From Anaerobacillus arseniciselenatis (lineage in GTDB: Bacteria; Bacillota; Bacilli; Bacillales; Anaerobacillaceae): DNA of 64,000 nucleotides. Position numbers and translations under genes: made by a program. This document shows, piece by piece, positions 62,098-64,000 of the stretch. Each line of letters starts with the position of its first letter. Within the stretch, counting starts at the first letter, position 1. Where the stretch lies: the NCBI RefSeq assembly GCF_001865995.1, contig NZ_MLQQ01000021.1, positions 1 through 64,000 of the forward strand, read 5' to 3'. The notes under the pieces were generated by a model. It searched no databases, was not told the origin of the DNA, and was given only the letters and a program-made list of their open reading frames with translations.

Positions 62098-63717
62098 GTG
62101 AGTAAATATCAACAGTTACTTTTTAAGCGAACGAATGAAACGTTGACGCGATGGTCTAAAGAAAAGAAAGTGTTAGGAAAAGACCTTTATCGGTTTTTAC
62201 ATTCGATTAAAGGAACAGCAGCATCTATTGAATTGCCTGAATGGTCAGAAGTGGCTAATGGTCTACTAGAAAATATGGATGAGGATGACTCTTCTTATTG
62301 GGAAATAGAAGATGTGACAACATTGCTTTCTTCGATCATTGACCTTAGTAACGAACAACAAAATGATATTTTATGCCCTTCACTCGACAAAGAAATCCTT
62401 TTTGAAGGTGAAAAAGACAAACTTGTTTTATTAATAGAAGACGATATTAGTATGCTGACGGTATTAAAAAGCGCATTAGAAGAAGCCGGTTTAATGGTTT
62501 TAGTGGCGATGGACGCTGAAAAAGGTATCAACATTTTTTACGATCAAAAGCCTGATTGTGTAATTATAGATTACTATTTACCGGAACAAGATGGGTTAGA
62601 CGTATTAACTACGATTCAAGAAAAAGCAAATACGTTTTTTATCCCGATTGTCATGATTAGTGGTGATCAGTCGAAAAAAACACGGATTAAAGGGTTCGAG
62701 TCTGGGGCTGATGACTTTATTGTAAAACCATTTGATTTGGACGAATTCGTTGTCCGTGTAAAAAGACAATTGCAAAGAAAAGATTTAATAGATTGTGCAG
62801 TTTTACTAGATGAATTAACAGGTGCTTACAATCGAAAATTCCTTAATTTAGAAATTGAACGAGAAATATATGAATATACACGCTCTAATGTTTCATTTAC
62901 GATTGCAATGCTTGATTTGGACCATTTTAAAAACGTCAATGATACGTATGGTCATGCAGTTGGTGATGAGGTTTTAAAGAAGTTTGTTAGTTTTATTAAC
63001 GAACAAAAGCGACAGTCGGATTACTTAATTCGATACGGTGGAGAAGAGTTTGTTTTATTACTTCCCCGTTCGAAGGCTAAAGATGGCGAGCAAGTTGTAA
63101 AAAGATTGTTGAGTGGTTTTTCTAAAGAAGTATTTAATAGTCACGGACGCAGCTTTTCTGTCACTTTTTCTGCAGGGGTAGTTGAAGTTGAAGGGCATGA
63201 TAAATGTGTTAACCATTGGATGAAGCTAGCTGATGATGCTCTTTACGAAGCCAAAAGAGCAGGACGAAATAAAGTGATGATCAGTGACTCGGATAATAGT
63301 AAAAACTTACCGGCATCAAAACCTGTTCACATAGCAATAATTGATGATGATGAAGTTGTAAGAGAGCTTGTTGGAGATCATTTTACAAATTTAGTCATCG
63401 ATACATATGATATTGACGTTTGTCGTTTTCATAGTGGAAGTGAATTTTTAAACTCACCATGGAGTCAACAGCAAGGGCAATATTTAATTATTCTTGATGT
63501 GATGATGCCTGAACTAGACGGATTTGAAGTTCTTCAAGCCATCGGTTGTCAATATCCTGAAAGTCAATTTACCGTTTTAATGTTAACCGGACGTAAATCG
63601 GAAAAAGATATCGTTCGAGCATTAGAATTAGGTGCTGATGACTATTTAACGAAACCTTTCGGGATGGGAGAACTTGAAGCGAGGGTGAAGCGGTTATTAT
63701 TACGGGTGATTCGTTAA
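62098..63717 (+). CDS. Hpt-REC-GGDEF-REC signalling protein
   Basis: 539 aa, cytosolic. An Hpt-like domain (about 1-95) carries H35 in FLHSIKGTAAS. REC1 (about 105-225) has the phospho-acceptor Asp in CVIIDYYLPEQDG. The GGDEF domain (about 235-395) has RYGGEEF with an intact I-site (RQSD five residues before GG), so it should make c-di-GMP with product inhibition. REC2 (about 410-535) has IILDVMMPELDG. The Hpt could relay phosphate to its own receivers. GTG start; AAGGGG is 13 nt upstream, rather far, so the start is uncertain. The leader is made by element E. Confidence 0.88.
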   Translation: MSKYQQLLFKRTNETLTRWSKEKKVLGKDLYRFLHSIKGTAASIELPEWSEVANGLLENMDEDDSSYWEIEDVTTLLSSIIDLSNEQQNDILCPSLDKEILFEGEKDKLVLLIEDDISMLTVLKSALEEAGLMVLVAMDAEKGINIFYDQKPDCVIIDYYLPEQDGLDVLTTIQEKANTFFIPIVMISGDQSKKTRIKGFESGADDFIVKPFDLDEFVVRVKRQLQRKDLIDCAVLLDELTGAYNRKFLNLEIEREIYEYTRSNVSFTIAMLDLDHFKNVNDTYGHAVGDEVLKKFVSFINEQKRQSDYLIRYGGEEFVLLLPRSKAKDGEQVVKRLLSGFSKEVFNSHGRSFSVTFSAGVVEVEGHDKCVNHWMKLADDALYEAKRAGRNKVMISDSDNSKNLPASKPVHIAIIDDDEVVRELVGDHFTNLVIDTYDIDVCRFHSGSEFLNSPWSQQQGQYLIILDVMMPELDGFEVLQAIGCQYPESQFTVLMLTGRKSEKDIVRALELGADDYLTKPFGMGELEARVKRLLLRVIR

Positions 63718-63779
63718 AGTAGAATATTCCAATGGTCTTGTATAGATCATTATGTTTTTCGCTTTATCTTGAAGTGCGT

Positions 63780-63845
63780 GTTCAAAAAGGGGGATAATCA
63801 GATCCGAAGAGATTCGACAGCTATGATTACCGGACTTTTTGAACA
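63780..63845 (+). terminator. Long hairpin between the two regulator genes
   Basis: GTTCAAAAAG / CTTTTTGAAC with inner TAATCA/TGATTA pairs. The 3' side is T-rich but lacks a long U run, so it may be a partial terminator or processing site. Confidence 0.55.
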
Positions 63846-63891
63846 TCCTGTTGAAGCGTCGTGAATAACGAAATGATATGGAGTGATAAAT

Positions 63892-64000
63892 GTGAAGCGG
63901 ATTTTATTGGCAGAAGATGAAGAAGTACTACGAATGCTTGTCGTTGATTCACTTGAAGATGAAGGCTACGAAATCGATGAAGCAGCTGATGGTATTGAGG
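63892..64000 (+). CDS. Response regulator, N-terminal part only
   Basis: Starts GTG 63892 with GGAGTGA upstream; the overlapping ATG at 63890 stops at once. The visible 36 residues (KRILLAEDEEVLRMLVVDSL...) form the beginning of a REC domain with the acidic pair EDE. The window ends before the phospho-acceptor aspartate, so the output domain is unknown. It probably receives phosphate from the Hpt/REC protein or the PAS kinase upstream. Confidence 0.85.
   Translation, partial: MKRILLAEDEEVLRMLVVDSLEDEGYEIDEAADGIE

Overview
The window is a low-GC, Gram-positive, Bacillaceae-type chromosome segment. The evidence is AGGAGG-type ribosome sites, frequent TTG/GTG starts, a spore-specific sspH gene, a B. 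subtilis-like deoR/nupC/deoC/cdd set and narGHJI in the Bacillus order. Sodium-coupled and osmolyte carriers (NSS, BCCT) fit an alkaliphilic or salt-tolerant bacillus, but the genus cannot be fixed from this sequence. I saw no rRNA, tRNA, CRISPR array, prophage or complete insertion sequence.

Layout. 0.5-11.7 kb is a nitrate-respiration block: a DUF438/hemerythrin-like protein and a DUF1858 protein behind an Fnr-like class II promoter, narK divergent from narGHJI, and a second NarK-like carrier. 12-22.8 kb holds solute carriers (NSS, BCCT, MFS, SulP), a PLD-family enzyme, a CBS protein, a methyltransferase and a universal stress protein. 23.4-27.8 kb is a sugar-type oxidoreductase plus a binding-protein ABC importer without its ATPase. 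28-33.5 kb has sspH, an EamA exporter and the deoxyribonucleoside set with a readable CcpA/promoter region. 33.6-41.8 kb has an SRAP protein, a phosphodiester glycosidase pair, an ECF sigma/anti-sigma pair, a lipoprotein, a LytS-type kinase and a polysaccharide deacetylase. 42.3-48.6 kb has an RND pump, a kinase and a chemoreceptor. 48.8-60 kb holds an OsmC protein, a BASS-type transporter, an Fe-S/cytochrome b/di-heme peroxidase cluster, a NIT-domain chemoreceptor, and two nearly identical doxX genes around a flavin amine oxidase. 60.3-64 kb is a signalling block (PAS kinase, Hpt-REC-GGDEF-REC protein, response regulator cut by the window end).

The strongest unexplained signals are these. 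(1) A 16-bp CsoR-family-like operator (ATACCC-N4-GGGTAT) occurs three times, with at most one mismatch, in front of the BASS transporter and the Fe-S/cytochrome b/peroxidase genes. That cluster lacks a molybdenum catalytic subunit and contains a tiny ORF with an in-frame TGA. (2) A roughly 115-bp palindromic element (five copies) is present upstream of one doxX copy and absent at the same point of the other, giving a natural filled/empty site pair with a TAGT duplication. (3) Two further intergenic repeat families have supplied the C-terminal codons or stop codons of an RND pump, a chemoreceptor and a histidine kinase. (4) Redox and catabolite control sites can be read directly at several promoters.
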